This document shows positions 37,976 to 48,628 of a stretch of 64,000 nucleotides of DNA, piece after piece. Location of the stretch: the NCBI GenBank assembly GCA_020444515.1, contig JAHLKX010000002.1, forward strand, positions 186,001 to 250,000. The letters run 5' to 3'. Position numbers and translations under genes: made by a program. Position 1 is the stretch's first letter. Every line of letters starts with the position of its first letter. The stretch is from Bacteroidota bacterium. Its GTDB lineage: Bacteria > Bacteroidota > Bacteroidia > Bacteroidales > JAADJA01. Below the pieces are notes generated by a model, which made no database searches, was not told where the DNA came from, and saw only the letters and a list, made by a program, of their open reading frames with translations.

Positions 37976-38006
37976 TTGTATTTCAGTGTTGGATTGATTA
38001 ACTTTG
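37976..38006 (+). promoter_or_regulatory. Predicted promoter for the T9SS protein-menE transcript
   Basis: TTG (37976-37978), a 20-base spacer and TAACTTTG (37999-38006) match the Bacteroidota consensus. The predicted transcription start is near 38013, 20 bases before the ATG at 38033. It begins right at the menC stop codon, so this transcript could be separate from menC. Confidence 0.6.
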
Positions 38007-38032
38007 ACTGTTGTCATCAAAAACCCGAGGTC

Positions 38033-39055
38033 ATGAAAAAATCAATAATATTCATTTTTACCTGGATCTTTCTAAAGACAATACTTGCGAATCCTATTCC
38101 CGTTCCTCCGGTTATCAGTGAAATATATTTATCCGGAGGTGCCATCCAAATTGAATTCTATTTTGATGAATTTTGGTGGTTTGAGTCCTTTGATGAATTG
38201 AGGCTGATATCATCTACCGATACAGTTGAATTTCTGGAAGGTATCGACATCCAATACAATGAAATTATGGTATTGAACAACAGCCATTTGCAAGAAACCC
38301 TCAATGTTAATCCGCAAGGTGATTTCATTGATATCATCGAAGCTGAAACAGGCTTTACCGTTGGCCCTGGCCCCATCGGTTTCGGGAATTACAATTACGC
38401 CTTTATTCCTGCCCCCGGAGAAAATCAATCCATGGCTTATGAGAAACAATACAATTGGGAGTATGGTTACTATGATTATATATTGTCCCTTGAACAACCC
38501 CCTTCCATCGGATTGGATCCTTTTCATGTTCAGGCAAGGGGATGCCTGGCAGGTTATATCGTTGATCTGGGCGATCATCCTGTCCCCGGGGCTCAGATTT
38601 ATGATGTATTTACAGATGATGAAGGCTACTTTATCAAAACGGATATGCTTTCTCATCTTTATTTTTTTCTAAGGATATATTATAACGGCATCATGTTTTG
38701 GGATCCCGAGGATTTTTTAATTCAACCTTATGATACCTGTCTCCGAGTAATTCAAATAGATACTTTATTAACCGGATTATCAGATGTAAAAGAACCCTTA
38801 CCTTCCATATCCAACTCGCCCAATCCCTTTTTGAACACCACCACCTTTGAAATTGCTCTGCCGGGAAAATCAAATTACAAAACGGCTACTCTATGCATCT
38901 ATGATATGAAGGGTAAACTCATTGAGAAAATGGACTTGATGAATTTTCCGTCTGAAATAAGCTGGAATAGTGTGGGCTATGACACCGGTATCTATTTTTA
39001 TAATCTGGTTCTTGACAACAAATCTTTTGCAGGCCAAAAAATGATTAAACTTTAA
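38033..39055 (+). CDS. Secreted protein with T9SS type A sorting domain
   Basis: The frame opens at 37976, but MKKSIIFIFTW at 38033 gives a clean signal peptide and sits behind a promoter, so it is preferred (340 residues). The N-terminal part starts NPIPVPPVISEIYLSGG and resembles beta-sandwich surface proteins. A CarboxypepD_reg-like module follows (GYIVDLGDHPVPGAQIYDV). The final 75 residues form a T9SS C-terminal domain: SPNPFLNTTTFEIALPG through YDTGIYFYNLVLDNKSFAGQKMIKL. It should be exported by the T9SS, whose core genes lie at 58.7-63.8 kb. The stop overlaps the next gene's ATG by one base. Confidence 0.82.
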   Translation: MKKSIIFIFTWIFLKTILANPIPVPPVISEIYLSGGAIQIEFYFDEFWWFESFDELRLISSTDTVEFLEGIDIQYNEIMVLNNSHLQETLNVNPQGDFIDIIEAETGFTVGPGPIGFGNYNYAFIPAPGENQSMAYEKQYNWEYGYYDYILSLEQPPSIGLDPFHVQARGCLAGYIVDLGDHPVPGAQIYDVFTDDEGYFIKTDMLSHLYFFLRIYYNGIMFWDPEDFLIQPYDTCLRVIQIDTLLTGLSDVKEPLPSISNSPNPFLNTTTFEIALPGKSNYKTATLCIYDMKGKLIEKMDLMNFPSEISWNSVGYDTGIYFYNLVLDNKSFAGQKMIKL

Positions 39056-39642
39056 TGAGGTATATTTTACTGGTTTTATTCCTGCAGATTATCGGGTTTT
39101 CCTATTCACAGGGGCTTCAGTTTTACAAGGAGAAACTCGATTTCACATTGCGCTTCGACGAATTCAACCTTGATGGTTACTATTTTTTCTACAATCAATC
39201 ACCGGATACCATCAAGCAGTTTATTTTGTATCCTTTTCCTCAGTCATCTGGATTGGGTGAGATAACCACTATTTCAATCAAATCGCTCTATCCCGGCATT
39301 GACAGTTCTGTGCTTGTCAATTTCAATCAAAAAGCAGCAGGTTTCAGGGTAAAAGTTTACCCGCTTGACAGCGCAGTAATCCATGTCAATTATATCCAGA
39401 CTGTTCCCCACCGGAAAGCTGAATATATCCTGACCACCACCCAGGAGTGGAACCGACCGCTCGCAAAAGCAGATTTTACCCTCAGCATTCCCTTTAACCT
39501 GAAAGTCGATTCGTTATCCTATGACGCCGATTCTTTGTTCTTTTCAAGTGGCAAGGTTATCTATAAATGGAATTTTACCAATTTTAAACCGGATCGGAAC
39601 TTTTTTGTATCTTTCAGCAAGATTGAAAAAAATATAAGGTGA
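39055..39642 (+). CDS. Secreted protein of unknown function, coupled to menE
   Basis: A 195-residue protein with a signal peptide ending FSYSQG. No lipobox. The rest is predicted mostly beta (FDEFNLDGYYFFYNQSPDTIKQFILYPFP and PVHKADFTLSIPFN-like strands) and resembles a single beta-sandwich domain; I recognise no family. Its ATG overlaps the previous stop by one base and its stop overlaps the menE GTG by four bases, so the three genes are translationally coupled. Confidence 0.75.
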   Translation: MRYILLVLFLQIIGFSYSQGLQFYKEKLDFTLRFDEFNLDGYYFFYNQSPDTIKQFILYPFPQSSGLGEITTISIKSLYPGIDSSVLVNFNQKAAGFRVKVYPLDSAVIHVNYIQTVPHRKAEYILTTTQEWNRPLAKADFTLSIPFNLKVDSLSYDADSLFFSSGKVIYKWNFTNFKPDRNFFVSFSKIEKNIR

Positions 39643-40727
39643 TTGAAAAATATACTACATTAACCCTCAACGGAAAATTCCATTCCAGGAATGACCTGTT
39701 GCGTTTGGTAGATGCGTATTCGTCCGAATTTGCAGTAGCCGGATGGGAAAAGAAGTTCTTTGGGTTTTTGGGAGAATGGTTATCGGAAGATCCGGCCATT
39801 GAAGTCCAAACTTCCGGTTCGACCGGGAATCCAGGGATTTTTTTAGCTCATAAGGCAAAGATGGTGGAGAGTTCGCTCCGGACCGGAAAATTCCTGGGTC
39901 TCAGCGCGGGGGATACAGCCCTTTTGGCTTTGCCCGTGAGTTTTATTGCCGGTAAAATGATGGTGGTTCGTTCGTTTGTACTCGGCCTGAACCTGGTTCC
40001 GGTCAATCCAACCGCCAATCCCCTGGCTGATCTGGATCAACCTTTTGATTTTGTTGCGCTTACGCCCATGCAATTGCATCATGCACTCCAATCAAATGAT
40101 GGGATTAGAAAAATAAACCAGATTCGGAAATTGATCATCGGTGGCGGTGATATCAGCCCGGTTCTCATGGAACAGATTAGAAAACTGGAAACTGATATCT
40201 GGCATACCTATGGCATGGCAGAGACTCTGACCCATGTTGCCTTGAAAAAACTTACTGGAGAAAATGCAACGGAGCATTTTAAGGCATTGCCCGGTATTAG
40301 TTTTGAACAGGATGAGCGACATTGCCTGGTGATTTCAGCTCCCTGGCTTTCGTCCAAAAAAATCATGACCCATGATATCGTCGGATTACTGGATGATCAA
40401 ACCTTTGATTTTATCGGCCGTTTTGATAATATCATCAACAGTGGCGGTTTTAAAATTTCGCCTGAAAAGGTGGAAGCCAGGCTGAATACGATCTTATCCC
40501 AGCGGTTTATTGTTATCGGTCTGCCGGATGTTGCCCTGGGACAAAAGCTGGTACTTGTCATTGAAGGGTCCCATATATCCGGGGTGGAGCTGATGGACCA
40601 AATAAAGGCATCAGGACTCAAGAAACACGAGGTTCCCCGTGAAATTCATTTCCTTTACCAGTTTCCCTTAACCGACAGCGGGAAGGTGATCCGGCCTTTG
40701 GTAAAAGAGCATATATTGAACAAGTGA
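39639..40727 (+). CDS. menE: o-Succinylbenzoate-CoA ligase
   Basis: A 362-residue ANL-superfamily enzyme starting at GTG 39639 inside the end of the upstream gene. The P-loop VQTSGSTGNPG (near 57-67), IGGGDISP, WHTYGMAETLTHVAL, and FDFIGRFDNIINSGGFKISPEKVEA motifs are intact. It is shorter than the usual 450-490 residues because the N-terminal part is reduced, which is common in Bacteroidota MenE. It activates o-succinylbenzoate for MenB. Its promoter appears to be the one before the T9SS protein. Confidence 0.93.
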   Translation: MIEKYTTLTLNGKFHSRNDLLRLVDAYSSEFAVAGWEKKFFGFLGEWLSEDPAIEVQTSGSTGNPGIFLAHKAKMVESSLRTGKFLGLSAGDTALLALPVSFIAGKMMVVRSFVLGLNLVPVNPTANPLADLDQPFDFVALTPMQLHHALQSNDGIRKINQIRKLIIGGGDISPVLMEQIRKLETDIWHTYGMAETLTHVALKKLTGENATEHFKALPGISFEQDERHCLVISAPWLSSKKIMTHDIVGLLDDQTFDFIGRFDNIINSGGFKISPEKVEARLNTILSQRFIVIGLPDVALGQKLVLVIEGSHISGVELMDQIKASGLKKHEVPREIHFLYQFPLTDSGKVIRPLVKEHILNK

Positions 40728-40791
40728 TCGCTTAATATCCCGGAAGGATATTCTCCATCAACATTTGATATAGAAATGTAAACTGTTTTTA

Positions 40792-40799
40792 TATCTTTG
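40792..40799 (+). promoter_or_regulatory. -7-like box upstream of manC
   Basis: TATCTTTG fits TAnnTTTG and lies 28 bases before the manC ATG. The nearest TTTG (40764-40767) is 24 bases upstream, longer than the usual spacer. Confidence 0.35.
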
Positions 40800-40826
40800 C
40801 AACTCATTAAATAAAACCACTTTAGC

Positions 40827-41918
40827 ATGCATAAAAATAATTATTGTGTGATCATGGCGGGAGGAATTGGCGCGAGGTTTTGGCCCATGAGCCGCACATC
40901 ACATCCCAAGCAATTTATCGATATTTTAGGCACCGGCAAGACACTGATACAGCAGACCTTCGACCGGTTTTTAAATATCTGTCCCAAGGAGAATATCTAT
41001 ATTGTTACCAATGAGCTGTACAAGCAAATGATCCTCGATCAGTTGGAGGGGATTACGGCCGACCAGGTCTTGTGTGAGCCGATGCGCCGCAATACTGCAC
41101 CAGCCATTGCTTATGCCGCTTATAAGATCATGGATAAAAACAAGGATGCCAACCTGGTAGTTGCTCCTTCTGATCACATTATATTGAAAGAAGACAGTTT
41201 TACCGATGTCATTACTTCAGCATTAAAAGCCTCGTCAACTCACGATTGGCTGCTGACCCTGGGTATTAAACCTTCCCGGCCCGATACCGGTTATGGTTAT
41301 ATTCAATATTGTGATGATCAACCCTACGAGCAGGACCAGCGATTGAGAAAAGTGAAAACATTTACCGAGAAACCAAATCATGAACTTGCTCAAACATTTC
41401 TCGAAAGCGGTGACTTTTTGTGGAATTCTGGCATTTTTATTTGGTCAGGAAAAAGTATACTCAAGGCGTTTGAAGAACACCTGCCTGAAGTGGATAATTT
41501 ATTCAAAGAAGGTGGCGGGCAATATAATGGTCCGGAGGAAGAACAGTTCATTAACCGGATCTACCCGGTTTGTAAAAATATTTCCATCGACTATGGTGTC
41601 ATGGAAAAGGCTCAGAATGTTTACGTACTGGAATCAGATTTCGGATGGTCTGACCTGGGTACCTGGGGATCATTGTATGATATTCGGAGCAAGGATGAGC
41701 AAAACAATGCAGTGATCGGGCAAAATGTGATGACCTTCTCAACGCAAAATTGCATTATCAACATGCCGAAAAACAAACTGGTGGTATTGCAGGGTCTGGA
41801 TGATTATATTGTTGCCGAAGATGAAGATATCCTGCTGGTTTGCCGCAAGGAGGACGAACAACAACTTCGCGAAATCGTCAATACTGTGAAACTGGAAAAG
41901 GGAGAAAAATTTGTATAA
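40827..41918 (+). CDS. manC: Mannose-1-phosphate guanylyltransferase
   Basis: A 363-residue nucleotidyltransferase without the C-terminal isomerase domain found in bifunctional versions. The activator loop MAGGIGARFWPMSRTSHPKQF (10-30), APSDHII, FTEKPN and NSGIFIW motifs are complete. It makes GDP-mannose from mannose 1-phosphate and GTP for glycan or lipopolysaccharide assembly. The S46 peptidase gene follows after 14 bases, probably on the same transcript though functionally unrelated. Confidence 0.95.
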   Translation: MHKNNYCVIMAGGIGARFWPMSRTSHPKQFIDILGTGKTLIQQTFDRFLNICPKENIYIVTNELYKQMILDQLEGITADQVLCEPMRRNTAPAIAYAAYKIMDKNKDANLVVAPSDHIILKEDSFTDVITSALKASSTHDWLLTLGIKPSRPDTGYGYIQYCDDQPYEQDQRLRKVKTFTEKPNHELAQTFLESGDFLWNSGIFIWSGKSILKAFEEHLPEVDNLFKEGGGQYNGPEEEQFINRIYPVCKNISIDYGVMEKAQNVYVLESDFGWSDLGTWGSLYDIRSKDEQNNAVIGQNVMTFSTQNCIINMPKNKLVVLQGLDDYIVAEDEDILLVCRKEDEQQLREIVNTVKLEKGEKFV

Positions 41919-41932
41919 CAATTAAATAATTT

Positions 41933-44155
41933 ATGAAAACAAGAATTTTGATATTGGTTTTGGTGCTGATGGGTTTGCAGCCCATCACACGTGCGGATGA
42001 GGGCATGTGGTTGCCTTTGTTTATTGAACGCCTCAATTATGTGGACATGCAAAAAATGGGTCTGCAACTGACCCCCGAAGAGATTTATAGTGTAAACCAT
42101 TCAAGTCTGAAAGATGCCATTGCCATTTTCGGCAGGGGTTGTACCAGTGAGATCATCTCCGACCAGGGGCTCTTGCTCACCAACCATCATTGTGGTTATG
42201 GACAGATCCAGGAACATTCTTCGGTAGAACACAATTACCTGAAAGACGGTTTCTGGGCCATGAGCTTTGAAGAGGAGCTGCCCAATCCCGGTCTGACGGC
42301 TACTTTTTTGATCCGGATTGAAGATGTTACCGATGCCATACTTGCTGAGGTGAACGATGATATGACCGAAGATGAACGGTCACAGGCCATCCGCAATAAA
42401 ACAAAAGAATTAACAGATGCAGCCGAAGAAGGAACCCATTACAATGCTTCGGTTCGCAGCTTTTTCGAAGGAAACGAATTTTACCTTTTTGTGTACGAAA
42501 CATATAGGGATGTGCGCCTGGTAGGTGCTCCCCCTTCCTCCATTGGGAAGTTTGGTGCGGATACCGATAACTGGATGTGGCCCCGCCATACTGGCGATTT
42601 TTCTATTTTTAGGGTATACACAGATAAAGATGGAAAACCGGCTGAATATTCAGAAGACAATGTTCCTTATAAGCCCAAACATCACCTGCCGGTATCCATT
42701 GCCGGTGTCAAAGAGGGTGATTTTTCCATGATCATGGGATACCCCGGAAGTACCCAGCGGTATATGACCTCTTATGGTGTAAAAATGGCCCTTGATGTTT
42801 CCAATCAGACGGTGGTGGATGTAAGGGATGTCAAACTGAAGATCATGATGGAGGATATGGAAGCCGATGAGGCCATTCGTATCAAATATGCCTCCAAATA
42901 TGCACGCATTGCCAATTACTGGAAATATTTCATCGGGCAAACCAAAGGCTTAAAAAGGCTGAAAGTGTACGATAAAAAAGTGGCCCTCGAAAATCAGTTT
43001 ACCGATTGGGTGAATGCTTCGAGTGAAAGGAAAGAACAATATGGTGAAGCCCTGCCTTTGATCCAGGAAGCCTATGCGACCATTCAAAACTATGAACTGG
43101 CCCGTATCTATCAAAGCGAAGCCATCTCGAGGGGCGCTGAGATCATCGGTTTTGCCGGCCGTTTTTCCAACCTTAAAAAAGAACTGGAAGCTGATGAGGT
43201 GGATCAAAGCAAGGTAGATGTGCAGGTTGAACGCCTCAAAGGTATGACCATGGAGTATTTCAAAGACTATAACCTGCCGACCGATAAAAAACTGCTGGCG
43301 GCCATGCTGGAGATGTATTTTAAAAATGTACCTTCCGACCAGCAACCTCCATACATCAAAGAATTGAATAAAAAATACAAAGGTGATTTCGAAGCTTTTG
43401 CCGACAGGGTTTTTGAAAAGTCCATTTTTGCAACCCCGGAAAGGGTGGATGCTTTCCTGGCCGATCCTTCGGCTAAAAAACTGGATAAGGACCCGGCCTA
43501 TCAAACCGCCAAAGAATTCAATAACTTTTACTACAGTGAGATCCGTCCCAAAACCATGGCAGCTTATGATCAGCTTGACCGGGGCAATCGTCTATTCGTT
43601 GCCGGTCTTCGTGAAATGCAGCCCGATAAAAAGTTTTATCCCGATGCCAATTTCACTATGCGCCTGACCTACGGACAGGTGCTAGATTATTACCCGGCCG
43701 ATGCCGTTCATTACAACTATTTCACTACCATGAAAGGGATCATGGAAAAAGAAGATCCCAACAACTGGGAATTCGTGGTTCCTGATAAGCTGAAGGAACT
43801 TTATGAAGCCAAAGATTTTGGGCGGTATGGTGAAGGTGAGGTGATGAAGGTGTGTTTCCTGACCAATCATGACATTACCGGTGGTAACTCCGGAAGCCCG
43901 GTGATCAATGGTAATGGCGAACTGATCGGGTTGGCCTTTGATGGCAACTGGGAGGCCATGAGCGGTGATATCGTTTTTGAACCGGAGATCCAGCGCACCA
44001 TCAATGTGGATATCCGGTATGTGTTGTTCATTATTGACAAATATGCGGGATGTACACGTTTAATTGATGAGATGGACATTGTGAAAAGACGGGTCAAACC
44101 TGCCAGTGAACTGCTCGAAAAAGCAGAACCTGTTTTGGAATCGGTGGATAAATAA
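41933..44155 (+). CDS. S46-family dipeptidyl-peptidase, DPP7-type specificity
   Basis: A 740-residue exported serine peptidase with a signal peptide ending ITRADEG. The catalytic His lies in LLTNHHCGYG (83-90) and the nucleophile is S653 in GGNSGSPV. The residue 18 positions after the nucleophile is Gly671 (FDGNW); in DPP11 enzymes this position is Arg and selects Asp/Glu, while Gly marks DPP7-type enzymes preferring bulky hydrophobic P1 residues. It would release dipeptides from peptides in the periplasm for amino-acid use. It is followed by a strong terminator. Confidence 0.94.
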   Translation: MKTRILILVLVLMGLQPITRADEGMWLPLFIERLNYVDMQKMGLQLTPEEIYSVNHSSLKDAIAIFGRGCTSEIISDQGLLLTNHHCGYGQIQEHSSVEHNYLKDGFWAMSFEEELPNPGLTATFLIRIEDVTDAILAEVNDDMTEDERSQAIRNKTKELTDAAEEGTHYNASVRSFFEGNEFYLFVYETYRDVRLVGAPPSSIGKFGADTDNWMWPRHTGDFSIFRVYTDKDGKPAEYSEDNVPYKPKHHLPVSIAGVKEGDFSMIMGYPGSTQRYMTSYGVKMALDVSNQTVVDVRDVKLKIMMEDMEADEAIRIKYASKYARIANYWKYFIGQTKGLKRLKVYDKKVALENQFTDWVNASSERKEQYGEALPLIQEAYATIQNYELARIYQSEAISRGAEIIGFAGRFSNLKKELEADEVDQSKVDVQVERLKGMTMEYFKDYNLPTDKKLLAAMLEMYFKNVPSDQQPPYIKELNKKYKGDFEAFADRVFEKSIFATPERVDAFLADPSAKKLDKDPAYQTAKEFNNFYYSEIRPKTMAAYDQLDRGNRLFVAGLREMQPDKKFYPDANFTMRLTYGQVLDYYPADAVHYNYFTTMKGIMEKEDPNNWEFVVPDKLKELYEAKDFGRYGEGEVMKVCFLTNHDITGGNSGSPVINGNGELIGLAFDGNWEAMSGDIVFEPEIQRTINVDIRYVLFIIDKYAGCTRLIDEMDIVKRRVKPASELLEKAEPVLESVDK

Positions 44156-44172
44156 AAAAACTTTTGAAGTTG

Positions 44173-44199
44173 AAAAGCGGCTTTCAGGCCGCTTTTTTT
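44173..44199 (+). terminator. Rho-independent terminator after the S46 peptidase gene
   Basis: Arms AAAAGCGGC (44173-44181) and GCCGCTTTT (44188-44196) around a 6-base loop, with the T tract continuing to 44199; it lies 17 bases after the stop. Confidence 0.85.
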
Positions 44200-44240
44200 A
44201 TGATATGGATTAGGGATTGCAAATCCCGACCAGCAGGTAG

Positions 44241-44582
44241 ATGGAATATGTAGCACCTATCCGGTTACCCGATTTATTTAAATCTACTAAAACACTGGAA
44301 GAACAATTGACGATCATGAATTCGGAAGTACCTTCGCAATTAAATGTGTTCCCGAACCCATCGAAAGGATATATAATTATTGAATACCATTTGGATATTG
44401 AAAAAACAGGAATTATTGATATAAGGGATATAAATGGTGTTGTAATTGAACAGGTGGTCACAAACAAATTACAGGATCAAGTAACATTTTTAACCCATGA
44501 CTGGAAACCGGGATCATACATTGCTACGTTAAAAATCGGTGGTAGATTGATGGAAAGTTGTAAATTTACACTGCTTAGGTAG
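44241..44582 (+). pseudogene. Orphan T9SS sorting-domain remnant
   Basis: A 113-codon open frame whose last about 80 residues are a T9SS type A sorting domain (LNVFPNPSKGYIIIEYH, then HDWKPGSYIATLKIGG). There is no signal peptide, an in-frame TAG lies immediately before the ATG, and no cargo domain is present, so it cannot be secreted in this form. It is most simply the 3' end of a deleted T9SS-cargo gene. The adjacent downstream gene carries a related sorting domain (NWKPGMYIALVFSNG). It lies 85 bases after the S46 gene, beyond its terminator. Confidence 0.7.
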
Positions 44583-44639
44583 ACTTTAATTTAAGTTCAG
44601 GGCGAATTAATTGCCCTGAACTTAACAATTAGAATAATT

Positions 44640-46226
44640 ATGAAGAATCTAATACTTTTCCTGGTTTTCGGATTATTTACTTTAGGTTCACATGCTCAAA
44701 AATGGAATCATGTTTTTGGAACAACCAATTATAAAGAAGCATTTGCTGATGTATTGGGATGTTATGATAAAGGGTATTTAATAAGCGGCTGGTATCAACA
44801 ATTCGACGGTAATTGGATTATAAAAACAGACATCAATGGCAATCTTCTATGGGATAAAATAATTACCCACAATGAATATGAAGTTGGTGATGGAGAAATA
44901 GATCAAAACAAATCAGGTGAAATAGTTTTCGCAAGGTATTTAAACTTTCCAGAAGGAGGACAATGGCCTTTAGTTATTAAACTGGATTCATGTGGGAACA
45001 AACTTTGGTGCAGGGTATATATTGATGATGAATATATGCATGGGTGGTTTGAAGATGTGATCCACTTTGATAACGGTGATGTTTTGGCCTTGGGAAAGTT
45101 ATTTACAACTGAAAGTTATAATGAACGAATTTTCCTGTACTATATAGACAGTTATGGTAATTTAATATGGAGGCAATCCTATGCCTCCAAAGAAAACCAT
45201 CCTTTGGTACTGGAACGAATAGGTGTTGACATCCATAAATTTGATAATGAGTATATTATTAATGGTTGGTGTGCCTATCCATATCCAATGAATCCTGGGA
45301 CAGGATATATGAGACCATTTTATATCGGGATTGATAGCTTATTTAAAGAAAAGTGGATATTACCGTTTGGGGTTAATGATTCAATCACCGGTATGGCATA
45401 TGATGTCTTCCCTTTAAATGATTCTGTATTCATGGGCGTTGGGTATATGTGGGGTGATAATTCCAATGAAAATTCACTTTATATGTTTTTTAATAAAGAT
45501 GGTGAGGAGTTAGACTATACCCAAATAACCAATGAAGAAATAGGTCCGGATATTCAAGCCAATATTCCTACAAGCATTGCTAAGATTAATGATAGTTTGT
45601 TTATTGCTTCAACATACTTTGGGCCTGAAGACTCTGGAAATCCTTTTGGGGAATTAATTATTGATACAGCCGGAAACATCTATAAAACAGAAAGCCGGCC
45701 AAACACAACCGGAATAAGCAAATTAATAGAGACTTATGATAACAAATACGTGATAGGATGTACTTATAAACACCCTAATTCGGATAAAGATATCTACCTC
45801 TACAAAATCAACGACAGCCTTGAAATGGATACCGTTTATCCCGGTAATTATACCTACGACAGCCTGTGCCCGAACCAGATACAATCCGGGATAATTGATA
45901 TAACGGATTGTTTACTGGTAACCGATGTGGGGGAGACGCCAACGCCACAGGATTATTATGCGGGTTTACAAACCATACTGATCACTGCTTTCCCAAACCC
46001 TTCAAACGGGACTCAGGTAACACTTGAATTCCAAAACACAGCCTATCATCAAAACTTGGAATTAAGATGTTACAATATTTTTGGAACATTGGTACACGAG
46101 GAAAGAATTTACAGGAATCAGGGAGAAAGCAAGATCGATGTTCGGAACTGGAAACCTGGGATGTATATTGCACTCGTTTTTTCTAATGGAAAGATATTGG
46201 GGCGGACGAAGTTTATGGTAAGGTAA
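44640..46226 (+). CDS. T9SS-secreted protein with propeller-like repeats
   Basis: A 528-residue protein with a signal peptide ending LGSHAQ. The body repeats a strand pattern of the form (W/I)xIKxDxxGNxLWxxxx: GNWIIKTDINGNLLWDK, WPLVIKLDSCGNKLWCR and IFLYYIDSYGNLIWRQ, suggesting a beta-propeller-like fold. Residues about 445-528 are a T9SS type A sorting domain (ITAFPNPSNGTQVTLEFQ to GRTKFMVR). No enzyme motif is visible. The gene is visibly richer in A and T than its neighbours. Exported by the T9SS, perhaps as a surface adhesin or binding protein. Confidence 0.82.
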   Translation: MKNLILFLVFGLFTLGSHAQKWNHVFGTTNYKEAFADVLGCYDKGYLISGWYQQFDGNWIIKTDINGNLLWDKIITHNEYEVGDGEIDQNKSGEIVFARYLNFPEGGQWPLVIKLDSCGNKLWCRVYIDDEYMHGWFEDVIHFDNGDVLALGKLFTTESYNERIFLYYIDSYGNLIWRQSYASKENHPLVLERIGVDIHKFDNEYIINGWCAYPYPMNPGTGYMRPFYIGIDSLFKEKWILPFGVNDSITGMAYDVFPLNDSVFMGVGYMWGDNSNENSLYMFFNKDGEELDYTQITNEEIGPDIQANIPTSIAKINDSLFIASTYFGPEDSGNPFGELIIDTAGNIYKTESRPNTTGISKLIETYDNKYVIGCTYKHPNSDKDIYLYKINDSLEMDTVYPGNYTYDSLCPNQIQSGIIDITDCLLVTDVGETPTPQDYYAGLQTILITAFPNPSNGTQVTLEFQNTAYHQNLELRCYNIFGTLVHEERIYRNQGESKIDVRNWKPGMYIALVFSNGKILGRTKFMVR

Positions 46227-46234
46227 TTTTTAAG

Positions 46235-46759
46235 TTACCATTCCTCTTCTTTTTTGATCTCCACCGGTTTCATCCCCTCTTTTAAACTCTTGATCCAGTC
46301 CTGGGCAAAGTTATCCAGTTGTTTCAGGTAGCTTTTTGATTTGGGATCGCTACTATTGAGCCATTTTTCAACAGGAACAGCAGAACTCTGGCGGAGGATA
46401 AACTCACTCAATGTATAACGGTAACGCCCTTCTTTGAATTCGAGTTTGAATTCGTACTGGACAGTCCCGGCATCCATTTTTTGTCCATCCTCCATGGTTT
46501 GTTCCACCCTGAAACGGTGCAACCCTTTGATAATTCCGGAAGATTGATCCCGGGTTTTGGTAACTTCAAAAGGATTGGAATAATAAGAATTGATCCAACT
46601 TACAGCACGGATAAAAAATTCTTCGGGATTTCCTTTTTCTTTTACCACTTCCTGGTATTGGATTTTACCACTATCCTCATCAACCGGAATGGATTGGGTG
46701 AAACCCTTAAGGGAAAAGGTAAACAGTATCAGTATCGCTATGAAATATCGTGGTTTCAT
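46235..46759 (-). CDS. DUF4468-family secreted protein (TBP-like fold)
   Basis: A 174-residue protein with a signal peptide ending FTQS. The segment PVDEDSGKIQYQEVVKEKG is typical of the DUF4468 entry, and the rest alternates strands and helices (FRVEQTMEDGQ, QYEFKLEFKEGRYRYTLSEF). Function is unknown; such proteins are common exported single-domain proteins in Bacteroidota. It is convergent with the T9SS propeller gene (8 bases apart) with no terminator between them. Confidence 0.75.
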   Translation of the reverse strand: MKPRYFIAILILFTFSLKGFTQSIPVDEDSGKIQYQEVVKEKGNPEEFFIRAVSWINSYYSNPFEVTKTRDQSSGIIKGLHRFRVEQTMEDGQKMDAGTVQYEFKLEFKEGRYRYTLSEFILRQSSAVPVEKWLNSSDPKSKSYLKQLDNFAQDWIKSLKEGMKPVEIKKEEEW

Positions 46760-46897
46760 CTGTTGTCGTTTTTAAAAGATTAACAAAACATTTAACGAAT
46801 GAATGTTCAATTCATTTTGCAAAATTCAATTATAAATACGTAGTTTTTATTTCAAAGGTTCGGTTCTGATTTTGAACCAAGTCCTGTTATTAAATTG

Positions 46898-46932
46898 AAA
46901 ACCCTGACAGGCTTATGCTGTCAGGGTTTTTT
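46898..46932 (-). terminator. Terminator after groL
   Basis: Perfect 13-base arms AAAACCCTGACAG (46898-46910) and CTGTCAGGGTTTT (46918-46930), 20 bases past the groL stop, with T-rich flanks on both strands. Confidence 0.85.
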
Positions 46933-46951
46933 ATGTTAGGGTCTGTTATTT

Positions 46952-48613
<1,662 letters not shown>

Positions 48614-48628
48614 TTAATTACACTTTGA

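Noticed and set aside
42950-43504. Minus-strand open frame of 184 codons inside the S46 peptidase gene.
   Set aside because: It lies wholly antisense to a complete, motif-bearing peptidase and its translation shows no recognisable domain.
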